Source: Cellulomonas sp. SLBN-39
GTDB taxonomy: Bacteria; Actinomycetota; Actinomycetes; Actinomycetales; Cellulomonadaceae
Assembly: GCF_006715865.1 (NCBI RefSeq)
Contig: NZ_VFOA01000001.1
Coordinates: 2,108,001 to 2,172,000, forward strand
DNA length: 64,000 nucleotides
Reading direction: 5' to 3'
Shown here in pieces: positions 8,507 to 17,642 of the stretch (its first letter is position 1; each line of letters starts with the position of its first letter). A program made the position numbers and the translations under genes. The notes under the pieces were generated by a model that was given only the letters and a program-made list of their open reading frames with translations, did not search any database and was not told where the DNA came from.

Positions 8507-11500
8507 TCACGCCGGCCAGGTGGCGTCCGGGGGTGGTCGGCGCTCGTCGCGGGTGAGCCAGAGGCGGTCCACGCGCAGGCCCGCGCGCCGGGCGAGCACC
8601 GAGAGCACGTGATCGCCCGGCGGCACGTCGAGGTCCGCGAGGAGCGCCCACACCCACACCTGCGTGGTGCCGAACGTGAACAGGTCGCCGCCGGACAGCT
8701 GCTCGGACGCCGGCTGCGGGGTGCCGTCGAGCGCGAGCCAGCACGCGTCGTCGCGGTCGTGGTCGTACTTCACCAGCGCCCACACCGCGAACCGCCCGCC
8801 GTCGGTGCGCACCCGCACGTGCACGCCGGGCGCCTCGTGCGGGTCGGTCCACTCCCGTTTGGGGGCGTCGACGTGCAGGGCCAGGCCCGTGCCGCCGGCG
8901 GTCTCGGCCTGCGTGTGCACCCAGCCGGTGCGCGGGGCGTCCAGGCTCGGGGTCGTCCACGCGTCGGCGGTGCCGCGCAGCGCCCGCGCGACGTCGACGG
9001 CCAGCATGCCGTCGCGCTCGACCACCGGGCCGCTCGGCAGGGCCGCGAGCCGGTCGTGGCCGCCGTCGGGCGCCGCGGCGTACCGGGAGGGGCCGAGCGC
9101 GTCCTGCTCGACGGTCTCGTTCGGCGTGAACGTCGTCGGGCCCGCCCACATCTGCCGGCCGACGTAGACGACCGGGTGCAGCGGGACGTCCGCCGGGTCG
9201 GTGCGCAGCACGTCGCGGGCGAACGCGTCCAGGCGGGCGAGCTCGGCCTCGGCGGTCGCGAGCGGGTCCGGGTCGGGAGCGGCGGACGCGGGCCGGTCGG
9301 TGCGGGCGCTGGTCGGCGGCCCGAGGGCGGTGCGACCCCGGGCGCCGACGGCGGGGACGGTGTGCACGACCACGCGGTGCAGGCCCACCCCGGGGTCGAC
9401 GGCCAGCACCCGCAGCACGTGCGGGCCGGCGTCGAGCCACGGGAGGGTGGTGCGCAGCCGCTCGACGTGCTCGACGACCGCGGTCTCCCACGTGCCCCGG
9501 TGCTCGTCGGTCGTCGGGGACTCCAGCACGACGGGCGGGCGGTCGTCGGCCTGCACCGCCACCCGCACGCGCCCGGTGGAGTCCAGCGTGGGCAGCCGGT
9601 GCAGCTCGACCTCGTGCGCGCCGGGCGTCACGAGGTGGACGTGGAAGACGAGCGCGGCCGGGTCGGCCACCCCGTCCGCGGGGGTGTCCGCGGGGGCCGT
9701 GGTCGTCGCACCGTGCGGGCCGCCCGTGCGGCGCACCTCGACGAGCGCGCCGCCGCCGCGGCCCAGCCCCGGCACGTCCTGCCACCGGGTCGTGGCGCCG
9801 TCGTGGCGCTCGTCGGCCTGCGCCGCGGGCAGGCTGAGGGCGCCGTCCGCCTCGAGCCAGCCGTCCCAGCCCGCCGGGGGAGCGGGCACGTCGAGGACCT
9901 CGACGACCACGTCGACGCGGCGTCCGTCGTGCGGCGTGCGGACGGTGACGGTCGCGGACCGACCGGTGTGCGCGGTCGCGTCGTCGACCCGCACCGCCAC
10001 GCGGCGCTCGACGTCGAGGGGGCCGCCCGTCCAGTCGGTACGGACCCATCCGGCGTCCACCGTGACCTCGACGTCGAGCGTGCCCGAGCCGGCGTTGCCG
10101 ACGTCGAGCCACCGGACCGCGGGACCGTGCGGGGAGAACGTCAGGCGCGGGGCGTCGACGGGACCGGGGTCGCCCCACGCCACGACCACGAGCTCCGGTG
10201 CGCCGACGCGCAGCGCCGGCCGGGCCGCGGGGAACATCGCCGTCGTCGGGGGAGGGAAGCGTTCGGGCGTGACCAGGTCCCGCCACCTGCCGCCGGCCAT
10301 GACCCGGTCGTAGAAGTGCAGCAGCGCGCGCTTGTGCGCGTCGAAGGCCCGCGACAGCGCCAGGTGGTGGTCGGCGGCGCGCCACCGGCCCTGGTCGTGC
10401 GCGAGCAGCGACCGGTCGGCGTGCGCGAACTGCGCCGCCACCAGCGCGGACGCCCACACCTTGAACGCGACGAGCTGGACGAACGCGTCCCGCTCGTCGG
10501 GCGGCAGCGCGGCGTGCACGTCCGCCACCTGTGCCGCGAGCCGGTGCAGCGCGGCCACGCGCCGGGCCGCCTCGTCGCCCCACGCCGTCTGGTCGAACGC
10601 GCGCGAGGACAGGTGCTCGACCTTGCGCACGTCGGTGACCTGCGCCCACTCCTCCAGCAGGGCGGCGACCCGTTCCCCGTGCCCGCCGCTGACGTCCCGG
10701 TCCACCCACGCGGCGGTCCAGGCGCGGGGGTCCGCGGTGGGCCGGTCCTCGCCGGCGGCCTCGTGCCCGACGTCCCACGCGTACCGCAGGAAGTGCTCGA
10801 CGTCCTGCTCCAGGGGCTTGAGCGCGCCCACGTTGTCGACCCAGACCTCGCGGATGCCCGCGTCCCAGGAGCGGCGCAGCTCGCGGCGCACGTGCGGGAG
10901 GGGCATGGACGAGAGGAACAGGTAGCTGCGCGGCGGCGGCGACCAGTACGAGTGGTGGAAGTACAGGCCGTGCCCGCCGCGGCGGTCCCGCTCCGCGGGC
11001 GTCGGGAAGCGGCGTACGTGGCCGAACGAGTCGTCGGACCACAGCAGCGTCACGTCGTCGGGGAGGTCGAGCCCGTCGTCGTAGAGCGGCAGGACCTCCT
11101 TGTACGGCACGAAGACCTGCGGGGCGTCGGTGGCGCGCTCCGGTCCGAGGACCTCGGCGAGCACGTCGCGCTGCGCGGCGACGACGTCCTGGAGCAGCCG
11201 CAGGCGGGCGCGGTGCTTCTCCGGCTCGGACAGGCGCGTGTCGGCGTCGACGTGCGCGGTCTCGAACCCCGAGTCGTGGATCCCGCGCATGCCGAGCGTC
11301 CACGTCACCTCGTACCCCGCGTTCTGCCGCACGCTGCCGCGCCAGTACTCGCGGAGCATCTCGCGGTTGCGGCCCGGGACCGACCAGTCGTAGACGAGGT
11401 CGCCGCCGTGCGCGGCCGCCCAGGGCTCCCACTCGTGCTGGTTGGAGCGCAGCAGCATGTCGCAGTGGCTGGTGCCGACGACGACGCCGCGCTCGTGCGC

Positions 11501-12181
11501 CAGCCGGCCGTTCTCGGGGTCGGCGTTGAACGCGTTGACGTGCATCGCCGGCCACAGGTAGTTGCCGCCCAGGCGCAGCAGCAGCTCGCAGACGCGGGCG
11601 TACGTGGCGGGGCCGATCGTGCCGTCGTCGGTGTGCCGGCGGGCCCAGGCCTCGAGCTGCTCCTCGTCGTTGAGGAAGATCCCGCGGTACCGCACCGACG
11701 GGTGGTCGGCCACGTGCAGGTCGTGCGGCACGGTCACGTGCGGCCGCCGGCGCACGGGCACGTCCGCCCACCAGTGCCACGGCGAGACGCCCATCGCCTC
11801 GCACAGCGCGTACACGCCGTAGACGGTGCCGCGGCGGTCGGCGCCGACCACCCAGAGCCGTCCGTCGGCGACCTGCAGCGTGTACGCCTCCCAGCGGGGG
11901 GCTCCGTCGGCGGTGCGCAGCGGGTCCAGGTCGAGCAGGTCGGCGGCGTCGTCGACGAGCGCGCTGGTGCCGAGCGTGCCGACGACGACCTGCGCCCCGG
12001 CGACGGCCGCGGTGCGGGTCGTCGCGACGTCCGCGACGCGGGCGACGTCGGCGAGCAGGTCGTCGACGGCCAGGTGCACCGCCGGGGTCTCGGCCGCGTC
12101 GACGGCCACGTGGGTGCGTCGGCCGGGGGCGGCGACGCGCACCCCGTCGGTGGTGGGCAGCAGGCGGGGCAGACGGGGCAC
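8507..12181 (-). CDS. Glycoside hydrolase family 115, xylan alpha-glucuronidase
   Basis: A 1224-residue cytoplasmic enzyme expected to remove (4-O-methyl)-glucuronic acid from xylan or its oligosaccharides. No signal peptide is present. An N-terminal domain (about residues 1-150) leads to the GH115 core: YRGIFLNDEE, NYLWPAMHVNAFN, SHCDMLLRSNQHEW, SVPGRNREMLREYW, WSDDSFGHVRRFP and REVWVDNVGALKPLE. The long C-terminal part after residue 500 holds helical and beta-sandwich regions. GTG 12181 is chosen because AAGGAG sits 7 bases before it. It follows the hydroxy-acid oxidase on the same strand, with a hairpin between them. With the divergent sugar ABC operon it could form an aldouronic-acid unit (inference). 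Confidence 0.88.
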   Translation of the reverse strand: MPRLPRLLPTTDGVRVAAPGRRTHVAVDAAETPAVHLAVDDLLADVARVADVATTRTAAVAGAQVVVGTLGTSALVDDAADLLDLDPLRTADGAPRWEAYTLQVADGRLWVVGADRRGTVYGVYALCEAMGVSPWHWWADVPVRRRPHVTVPHDLHVADHPSVRYRGIFLNDEEQLEAWARRHTDDGTIGPATYARVCELLLRLGGNYLWPAMHVNAFNADPENGRLAHERGVVVGTSHCDMLLRSNQHEWEPWAAAHGGDLVYDWSVPGRNREMLREYWRGSVRQNAGYEVTWTLGMRGIHDSGFETAHVDADTRLSEPEKHRARLRLLQDVVAAQRDVLAEVLGPERATDAPQVFVPYKEVLPLYDDGLDLPDDVTLLWSDDSFGHVRRFPTPAERDRRGGHGLYFHHSYWSPPPRSYLFLSSMPLPHVRRELRRSWDAGIREVWVDNVGALKPLEQDVEHFLRYAWDVGHEAAGEDRPTADPRAWTAAWVDRDVSGGHGERVAALLEEWAQVTDVRKVEHLSSRAFDQTAWGDEAARRVAALHRLAAQVADVHAALPPDERDAFVQLVAFKVWASALVAAQFAHADRSLLAHDQGRWRAADHHLALSRAFDAHKRALLHFYDRVMAGGRWRDLVTPERFPPPTTAMFPAARPALRVGAPELVVVAWGDPGPVDAPRLTFSPHGPAVRWLDVGNAGSGTLDVEVTVDAGWVRTDWTGGPLDVERRVAVRVDDATAHTGRSATVTVRTPHDGRRVDVVVEVLDVPAPPAGWDGWLEADGALSLPAAQADERHDGATTRWQDVPGLGRGGGALVEVRRTGGPHGATTTAPADTPADGVADPAALVFHVHLVTPGAHEVELHRLPTLDSTGRVRVAVQADDRPPVVLESPTTDEHRGTWETAVVEHVERLRTTLPWLDAGPHVLRVLAVDPGVGLHRVVVHTVPAVGARGRTALGPPTSARTDRPASAAPDPDPLATAEAELARLDAFARDVLRTDPADVPLHPVVYVGRQMWAGPTTFTPNETVEQDALGPSRYAAAPDGGHDRLAALPSGPVVERDGMLAVDVARALRGTADAWTTPSLDAPRTGWVHTQAETAGGTGLALHVDAPKREWTDPHEAPGVHVRVRTDGGRFAVWALVKYDHDRDDACWLALDGTPQPASEQLSGGDLFTFGTTQVWVWALLADLDVPPGDHVLSVLARRAGLRVDRLWLTRDERRPPPDATWPA

Positions 12182-12220
12182 GCGGGGACTCCTTCGTCCG
12201 GGGCGTCGTGCGGGTCGGGA

Positions 12221-12253
12221 CGGGCGGGCCCGGGGGAGTGCCGGGCCCGCCCG
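12221..12253 (-). terminator. Hairpin between the hydroxy-acid oxidase and GH115 genes
   Basis: A perfect 13-bp stem (CGGGCGGGCCCGG at 12221-12233, complement at 12241-12253) with a 7-base loop lies directly after the oxidase stop. It could terminate, or only reduce, readthrough into GH115. Confidence 0.6.
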
Positions 12254-12258
12254 GACGG

Positions 12259-13470
12259 TCAGGGCAGGCGCACGTGCTGCGGGCCCAGCGACGCGACGTC
12301 GTTGACGCCCAGCAGCGCCATGGTGCGGCGCACCTCGCGCTCGAGGATCTGCACGGCGCGGTCCACGCCCCGCTCCCCGCCGGCCATGAGGCCGTACAGG
12401 TACGCCCGTCCGACGAGCGTGGCCCGGGCGCCCAGCGCGAGCGCCGCGACGACGTCCGACCCGTGCGTGATGCCCGTGTCGACCCACACCTCGGTGCGGT
12501 CGCCGACGGCCTCGACGACGTCGGGCAGCAGGCGCAGCGGCACGGGCGCCTTGTCGAGCTGACGCCCGCCGTGGTTCGACAGGACGACCGCGTCGGCCCC
12601 GGCGTCGGTGACGCGCCGGGCGTCCTCGACCGTCTGCACGCCCTTGATGATGAGCGGGCCGTCCCACGACGCGCGCAGCCACTCCAGGTCGGCGATCGTC
12701 ATGGTCGGGTCGAACAGCTTGTCGAGCAGGTCGGCGACGGTGCCGCCCCACGAGCTCAGCGACGCGAACTGCAGCGGCTCGGTGGTGAGCAGGTTCATCC
12801 ACCAGGCGGGGTGCATGCCGGCGTCCACCACGGTCTTGAGCGTGAGCGCGGGCGGGATGGAGAACCCGTTGCGGGTGTCGCGCAGGCGGGCGCCGGCGAC
12901 GGGCACGTCGACGGTGAGCATGAGGGCCTCGTACCCGGCGGCCTTGGCCCGGGCCATGAGGTCCTCGCCGGCGGCGCGGTCCTTCCACACGTACAGCTGG
13001 AACCACCTGCGCGCGTCGGGCGCGGCGGCGGCGACGTCCTCGATGGACGTGGTGCCCATGGTCGACAGCGCGTAGGGGATGCCGCGGCGCTGCGCCACCC
13101 GCACGACCGCACGCTCGCCCTCGTGGTGCATCATCCGCGTGAAGCCGGTGGGGGCGAACCCGAACGGCAGCGCGGAGGGGCGGCCGAGGTACTGCGTCGT
13201 GGTGTCGACGTGCGAGACGTCGTGCAGCACGGACGGGCGCAGCTCGAGGTCGCGGAACAGGCGGCGCGCGCGGCGCAGCGTGACCTCGCCCTCGGCGGCG
13301 CCGTCGGTGTAGTCGAAGACCGACCGCGGGGTGCGGCGCTGGGCCACGCGTCGCAGGTCGGCGACGGTCAGGGCGTCCTCGAGGCGCCGGGCGGTCGGGT
13401 CGAGCCGGAGCGGCCTGGGCTGCAGCAACGGTTGCAGCTCGGACCACCTGGGCAGCTGGCGTCGGGTCAC
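12259..13470 (-). CDS. FMN-dependent alpha-hydroxy-acid oxidase / L-lactate dehydrogenase
   Basis: A 403-residue TIM-barrel flavoenzyme of the L-lactate dehydrogenase/glycolate oxidase family, oxidising an L-2-hydroxy acid to its keto acid. Landmarks in order: SVFDYTDGAAEGE near residue 50, FAPTGFTRMMH, ALSTMGTTSIEDV, RWFQLYVWKD, the strand LMLTVDVPVAGARLRD, LIIKGVQTVEDA, and the catalytic block VVLSNHGGRQLD (His base). WVDTGITHGSDVVAALALGA and the phosphate site AYLYGLMAGGE follow. GTG 13470 has GAGGGG 8 bases upstream. It diverges from a sugar ABC operon and so may respond to the same sugar. L-lactate from the rhamnose/fucose route in this window is one possible substrate (inference). Confidence 0.9.
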   Translation of the reverse strand: MTRRQLPRWSELQPLLQPRPLRLDPTARRLEDALTVADLRRVAQRRTPRSVFDYTDGAAEGEVTLRRARRLFRDLELRPSVLHDVSHVDTTTQYLGRPSALPFGFAPTGFTRMMHHEGERAVVRVAQRRGIPYALSTMGTTSIEDVAAAAPDARRWFQLYVWKDRAAGEDLMARAKAAGYEALMLTVDVPVAGARLRDTRNGFSIPPALTLKTVVDAGMHPAWWMNLLTTEPLQFASLSSWGGTVADLLDKLFDPTMTIADLEWLRASWDGPLIIKGVQTVEDARRVTDAGADAVVLSNHGGRQLDKAPVPLRLLPDVVEAVGDRTEVWVDTGITHGSDVVAALALGARATLVGRAYLYGLMAGGERGVDRAVQILEREVRRTMALLGVNDVASLGPQHVRLP

Positions 13471-13528
13471 GTCACGGTCCCCTCGGTGCGCGTCGTCGGG
13501 CGGAGGTTGCCCCTGGGGGCCACAGGAT

Positions 13529-13540
13529 TGTAACGTTTCA
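13529..13540. promoter_or_regulatory. LacI-type operator in the divergent oxidase/ABC promoter region
   Basis: TGTAACGTTTCA is a near-palindrome with the AACGTT core. It lies just upstream of the -35 box at 13551 and is placed to control both directions. Confidence 0.55.
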
Positions 13541-13550
13541 TCGCGAGGCG

Positions 13551-13596
13551 TTGACACCCCGTCCAGGGCGCACCTAGCGTGCGGAATGCGCTTTCA
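13551..13596 (+). promoter_or_regulatory. Promoter of the sugar ABC operon with a second operator
   Basis: TTGACA (13551-13556), an 18-base spacer and TAGCGT (13575-13580) form a promoter. It is followed at once by GGAATGCGCTTTCA (13583-13596), a second LacI-type site of the GGAAAGCGCNTTCC class. A repressor there would block the start of transcription. Confidence 0.6.
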
Positions 13597-13621
13597 CCCC
13601 CGAGCAAGGAGGCTCATCGCA

Positions 13622-14935
13622 ATGAAGCGACCCGTCCTGAAGGCAGCGACCGTCGTCGCCGTCGCCGCACTCGGCCTCGCGGCCTGCAGCAGCGGTGAGA
13701 CCGGCACCAGCGGCGCCGGCGTCGACGACGACACCCCGGTCACCATCGACTTCACGTGGTGGGGGAACGACGACCGCGCCGAGCGGTACAACGAGGCCCT
13801 CGAGCTGTTCTCCGAGCAGTACCCGAACATCACGGTCAACGGCACGTTCGCCGCGTTCCCCGACTACTGGACGCAGCGCTCCACCGAGGCGGCCGGGCGC
13901 AACCTGCCCGACGTCATGCAGTTCGACCTGTCGTACCTGCGCGAGTTCAACCAGAGCGGCCAGCTCCTCGACCTCCAGGAGCTCGTCGACGACGGCACCA
14001 TCGACACCTCGGGCTTCGACCCGACGCTCCTCGAGGCGGGCGTGCTCGACGGCAAGACCATCGGCATCCCGACGTCGACCAACACGCTCGGCATGTTCTA
14101 CAACCCCGAGCTCCTCGAGCAGACCGGCACGGAGTTCCCCGACGCCGAGACGTACACCTTCGACGACTACAACGACTTCATCGCCGAGGTCGCGGCCGCC
14201 GGCGAGCAGACCGCCGACGGCTACGACATCTACGGCGCGGGCGACTACACCGGCACGTTCTGGTTCTTCATCCAGTGGCTGCTCCAGAAGGGCGTCACGC
14301 CCTTCGAGGAGGACGGCACCCTCGGGTTCGACGAGGCCGACGTCGTGGAGTTCCTCGACCTCACCGCCGACCTGCGCGAGGCCGGGGCGACCTACCCCGT
14401 CGAGCGCGGTGTCGCGCTCAAGCCGCTCGGCGGGTTCACGGCCAACGAGTCCGCGTCCGAGATGAGCTGGGACAACTTCCTCGCCGGCTACGTCGCGGAC
14501 TCGGGCACCGAGACCATCGAGATCACGCAGATCCCGTCCATCGAGCCCGGTGACAAGGCCCTGTTCTTCAAGCCGTCGATGCTCTACTCCATCGGCGCGA
14601 ACACCGAGGCCGCCGCCGCCTCCGCCACGCTGGTGAACTTCCTGCTCACCGACCCCGAGGTCGGCCGCATCTTCGGCACCTCCAAGGGCGTCCCGGCCGA
14701 CGCCGACCAGCGCGCCGCCGTCGAGACCGAGGAGGGCTCGGTCGACGCGAAGGTCATCGCGTACGAGGAGGCCGTGGCCGACCAGGTCACCGAGACGACC
14801 CCGATCCCCGTCAAGGGCTTCGGCACCATCGAGGCCAAGTGGCTCGAGCTCGGCGAGAACCTGGGCTACGGCACCATCACCCCGGAGCAGTTCGCCGAGG
14901 AGTGGTTCGCCGAGGCCGACCTCGCGATCATGTGA
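13622..14935 (+). CDS. Sugar ABC transporter substrate-binding lipoprotein
   Basis: A 437-residue extracellular solute-binding protein (family 1, MalE/UgpB-like). A lipobox LGLAAC puts the lipidated Cys at residue 22, anchoring it to the outer face of the membrane. The mature start ITIDF-type sequence reads VTIDFTWWGNDDRAERY, followed by FPDYWTQRSTEAAGRNLPDVMQFD and the hinge region GIPTSTNTLGMFYNPEL. ATG 13622 follows an AGGAGG-containing leader. The two permeases downstream complete the importer; no ATPase is encoded here, so it probably uses a shared MsmK/MalK-type ATPase from elsewhere. GH115 across the divergent promoter suggests a xylan-derived or aldouronic oligosaccharide, but the ligand is not readable. 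Confidence 0.92.
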   Translation: MKRPVLKAATVVAVAALGLAACSSGETGTSGAGVDDDTPVTIDFTWWGNDDRAERYNEALELFSEQYPNITVNGTFAAFPDYWTQRSTEAAGRNLPDVMQFDLSYLREFNQSGQLLDLQELVDDGTIDTSGFDPTLLEAGVLDGKTIGIPTSTNTLGMFYNPELLEQTGTEFPDAETYTFDDYNDFIAEVAAAGEQTADGYDIYGAGDYTGTFWFFIQWLLQKGVTPFEEDGTLGFDEADVVEFLDLTADLREAGATYPVERGVALKPLGGFTANESASEMSWDNFLAGYVADSGTETIEITQIPSIEPGDKALFFKPSMLYSIGANTEAAAASATLVNFLLTDPEVGRIFGTSKGVPADADQRAAVETEEGSVDAKVIAYEEAVADQVTETTPIPVKGFGTIEAKWLELGENLGYGTITPEQFAEEWFAEADLAIM

Positions 14936-14940
14936 CACCC

Positions 14941-14974
14941 GGTGCGGCCCGGGCGACGCCGCCCGGGCCGCACC
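14941..14974 (+). terminator. Intercistronic hairpin after the binding-protein gene
   Basis: A perfect 15-bp stem (GGTGCGGCCCGGGCG at 14941-14955, complement at 14960-14974) with a 4-base loop lies between the binding-protein gene and the first permease. Such hairpins often leave more binding-protein mRNA than permease mRNA. Confidence 0.65.
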
Positions 14975-14996
14975 CCCGGACCGATCGGACACCACC

Positions 14997-15944
14997 GTGA
15001 CCCTCACCGCCGAGGCGCCCACGACCGGGACGCCCGCGTCCCGGACCGGCATGCGCCGTCGCCGAGCCGCCGAGACCCGCGCCGGCTACGCCTTCCTCAG
15101 CCCCTGGCTCGTCGGGTTCTTCCTGCTCACCGCCGGCCCGATGCTCGCCTCGCTCTACCTGGCGTTCACCAACTACAACCTGTTCAACGCCCCGGAGTGG
15201 GTCGGGCTGGACAACTTCGTCCGCCTCTTCCAGGACCCGAACTACATCCAGGCGTGGAAGGTCACGGGCACGTACGTGCTGCTCGGCACCCCGCTGAAGC
15301 TGATCTCCGCGCTCGCGGTGGCCATGCTCCTCAACAACAGCCGCCGCGGCCAGGGCTTCTACCGGTCGGCGTTCTACGCCCCGTCCCTCATCGGCGCCAG
15401 CGTCTCGATCGCCATCGTCTGGAAGGCGATGTTCATCGACAACGGCATCGTCGACCAGGTCGGCCAGGTGCTCGGCCTGCCGGCCGGCGGCTGGGTGGGC
15501 GACCCCTCGCGCACCATGCCGATGCTCGTCCTGCTGACCGTGTGGCAGTTCGGCGCACCGATGGTCATCTTCCTCGCGGGCCTCAAGCAGGTCCCGACCG
15601 AGCTCTACGAGGCCGCGTCGGTCGACGGCGCCGGCCCGGTGCGCAAGTTCGTCAAGATCACGCTGCCGATGCTCTCGCCGGTGCTGTTCTTCAACCTGCT
15701 GCTCGAGACCATCCACGCGTTCCAGATCTTCGCGTCCGCGTTCATCATCTCGTCCGGCACGGGCGGGCCCGCGCGCTCGACGCTCTTCTACACGCTGTAC
15801 CTGTACTTCCGCGGCTTCCGGGACTTCCAGATGGGCTACGCCTCGGCGATGGCCTGGATCCTCGTGCTCGTCGTCGGTGCCATCAGCTTCGTCCTGTTCC
15901 GCACCCAGAACCGGTGGGTGCACTACTCCGGGGAGGGCAAGTGA
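14997..15944 (+). CDS. Sugar ABC transporter permease, MalF type
   Basis: A 315-residue inner-membrane subunit of the carbohydrate importer started at 13622. A basic N-terminal tail leads to about six membrane helices. The first (AFLSPWLVGFFLLTAGPML) is followed by the periplasmic motif YLAFTNYNLFNAPEWVGL. The EAA loop that docks on the ATPase reads ELYEAASVDGAGPVRKFVKI, with the conserved EAA and G. GTG 14997 starts it. Its stop overlaps the start of the next permease by 4 bases, so the two are translationally coupled. Confidence 0.93.
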   Translation: MTLTAEAPTTGTPASRTGMRRRRAAETRAGYAFLSPWLVGFFLLTAGPMLASLYLAFTNYNLFNAPEWVGLDNFVRLFQDPNYIQAWKVTGTYVLLGTPLKLISALAVAMLLNNSRRGQGFYRSAFYAPSLIGASVSIAIVWKAMFIDNGIVDQVGQVLGLPAGGWVGDPSRTMPMLVLLTVWQFGAPMVIFLAGLKQVPTELYEAASVDGAGPVRKFVKITLPMLSPVLFFNLLLETIHAFQIFASAFIISSGTGGPARSTLFYTLYLYFRGFRDFQMGYASAMAWILVLVVGAISFVLFRTQNRWVHYSGEGK

Positions 15945-16873
15945 GCCCCACGACGACGGCGGACGCGCCGACCGTGACCGACCGCCCGCACGTCCCGAGC
16001 GAGGCCGACTCGGTCGCGCTGCGCCGACGCCACGTGGCCGCGCGCCGGGTGCGGTCGGTGGTCTTCCACACCGTCTCGCTCGCCGTCGTGGCGGTGATCC
16101 TCTACCCGGCCGTCTGGATGGGTGTCTCCACGCTCAAGCCCAGCGCCGAGATCATCGGCTCCGTCTCGCTCATCCCGACCAACCCGTCGTTCGACAACTT
16201 CGTCACGGCGTTCGAAGGCATCGCGGGCGTCTCGTTCTGGACGTTCTTCCTCAACTCGCTGCTGCTGGCGGTCGGGTCCGTCGTGGGCATCACCATCTCG
16301 TGCTCGGTGAGCGCCTACGCGTTCGCCCGCATCGAGTTCCCCGGGCGCAACGTGTTCTTCGCGCTCATGATCGGCACGCTGCTGCTGCCGTTCCACGTCG
16401 TGATCATCCCGCAGTACATCGTGTTCAACCAGCTCGGCCTGGTCGGCACGTACGTGCCGCTGCTCATCGGCAAGTTCCTCGCCTCCGAGGCGTTCTTCGT
16501 CTTCCTCATGGTCCAGTTCATGCGCAACCTGCCGCGCGAGCTCGACGAGGCGGCGCGCATCGACGGCGCCGGGCACGTGCGGATCTTCGGGTCGATCATG
16601 CTGCCGCTCATGAAGCCCGCGCTCGTGACGAGCTCGATCTTCGCGTTCATCTGGTCGTGGAACGACTTCTTCGGGCCGCTGATCTACCTGTCGTCGCCGA
16701 GCACGTTCCCGCTGCCGCTGGCGCTGCGCCTGTTCGTCGACCAGACCACCACGTCGGACTACGGCGCCCAGATGGCCATGGCCGTCCTCGCGCTGCTGCC
16801 CGTCCTGCTGTTCTTCCTGGTGTTCCAGCGCTACCTCGTCGAGGGTGTCGCGACCCAGGGCCTCAAGGGCTGA
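15941..16873 (+). CDS. Sugar ABC transporter permease, MalG type
   Basis: A 310-residue partner permease of the importer. After a charged tail the first helix is SLAVVAVILYPAVWMGVSTL, then a periplasmic loop with the MalG-type phrase FDNFVTAF. Further helices include FFALMIGTLLLPFHVVIIP, and the EAA loop reads ELDEAARIDGAGHVRIF. It ends with the usual VEGVATQGLKG tail. GTG 15941 overlaps the upstream stop (GTGA) and GGGAGGG lies just before it. Confidence 0.93.
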   Translation: MSPTTTADAPTVTDRPHVPSEADSVALRRRHVAARRVRSVVFHTVSLAVVAVILYPAVWMGVSTLKPSAEIIGSVSLIPTNPSFDNFVTAFEGIAGVSFWTFFLNSLLLAVGSVVGITISCSVSAYAFARIEFPGRNVFFALMIGTLLLPFHVVIIPQYIVFNQLGLVGTYVPLLIGKFLASEAFFVFLMVQFMRNLPRELDEAARIDGAGHVRIFGSIMLPLMKPALVTSSIFAFIWSWNDFFGPLIYLSSPSTFPLPLALRLFVDQTTTSDYGAQMAMAVLALLPVLLFFLVFQRYLVEGVATQGLKG

Positions 16874-16886
16874 CACCCCCCGCACG

Positions 16887-16928
16887 GACGGCCGGCCCGG
16901 GTGCGTGGTGGCACCCCGGCCGGCCGTC
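16887..16928 (+). terminator. Strong hairpin after the ABC permease genes
   Basis: An 11-bp stem (GACGGCCGGCC at 16887-16897 with 16918-16928), one C-C mismatch, then 6 more pairs (16899-16904 with 16911-16916) and a 6-base loop. It separates the permeases from the YesL-like gene. Confidence 0.65.
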
Positions 16929-16966
16929 GCGCGCCCCGCCGTCGTCGACCGTGTGAGGCTGTGACC

Positions 16967-17611
16967 ATGAGCGATCCCGAGGACCGCGAGCCCGACGCCC
17001 CGCGTGCCCCCACGCCGCCCGAGCTGCGGCCCGCGTTCGGCGGCGGACGCTTCGGGCTGTTCAGCGAGGTGCTGCTGGTGGGTCTCGGCGTCTCCGTGCT
17101 CGCGCTGCCCGTGGTGACGACCCTGCCCGCGCTGGCCGCGGGCGCGGCGCACGTGCGCCGCCACCTGAACGGCGAGACGGACCGCGTCGTGGACCTCTGG
17201 CACGACTTCGTCGCGACGCTGCGCGGCGTGTGGCCCTACGCCCTCGGCTCGGTGCTGCTGCTGGTGCTGCTGTGGTTCAACCTGGCGCTGGCGAGCACCG
17301 GCGACCTGCCCGGCGGCACCGGTGTGCGCGTGGTGTCGACGCTCGTGGCGGTGATGCTCGTCGTCGTGCTGCTGCGCGCGTCCGGCGGCTGGTCCCGGGG
17401 CGCCGTGTGGCGCGACGTCATGCGCGACGCCGGACGCCGCACGGGCGACGACCTGGTCGGCAGCGGGCTGCTGCTCGTGGCCGTCGGCCTGTGCGGCGTC
17501 ATCGTGTGGATGCTCGCGCCCCTGGCCGTGCTGGTGCCGGGGCTGCTCGCCCTGGCGGTGGTGGCGGTCGAGCACCGCGCCCGGGCCCGTCAGGTGCCAC
17601 CGGCCCCCTGA
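16967..17611 (+). CDS. YesL-like (DUF624) membrane protein
   Basis: A 214-residue integral membrane protein with about five hydrophobic segments (LFSEVLLVGLGVSVLALPVV, WPYALGSVLLLVLLWFNLAL, VVSTLVAVMLVVVLL, GSGLLLVAVGLCGVIVWML, LAVLVPGLLALAVVAVE). It matches the YesL/DUF624 layout: a short soluble N-terminus, an early Leu/Val helix and a W.D(F/V)....R segment (VDLWHDFVATLRGVWPYAL). Members usually sit beside carbohydrate ABC permeases in Firmicutes and Actinobacteria, as here, and are thought to assist sugar import, with no proven mechanism. ATG 16967 starts it. The end overlaps a long bidirectional terminator. Confidence 0.75.
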   Translation: MSDPEDREPDAPRAPTPPELRPAFGGGRFGLFSEVLLVGLGVSVLALPVVTTLPALAAGAAHVRRHLNGETDRVVDLWHDFVATLRGVWPYALGSVLLLVLLWFNLALASTGDLPGGTGVRVVSTLVAVMLVVVLLRASGGWSRGAVWRDVMRDAGRRTGDDLVGSGLLLVAVGLCGVIVWMLAPLAVLVPGLLALAVVAVEHRARARQVPPAP

Positions 17612-17625
17612 CGGGCCCGGGCGCG
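17576..17625. terminator. Bidirectional terminator overlapping the YesL-like stop
   Basis: A perfect 19-bp stem (17576-17594 with 17607-17625) and a 12-base loop span the stop codon at 17609-17611 and face the convergent DoxX gene. It is the longest perfect hairpin I found in the window. Confidence 0.75.
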
Positions 17626-17642
17626 GGCGGGTCAGCGGCGGG

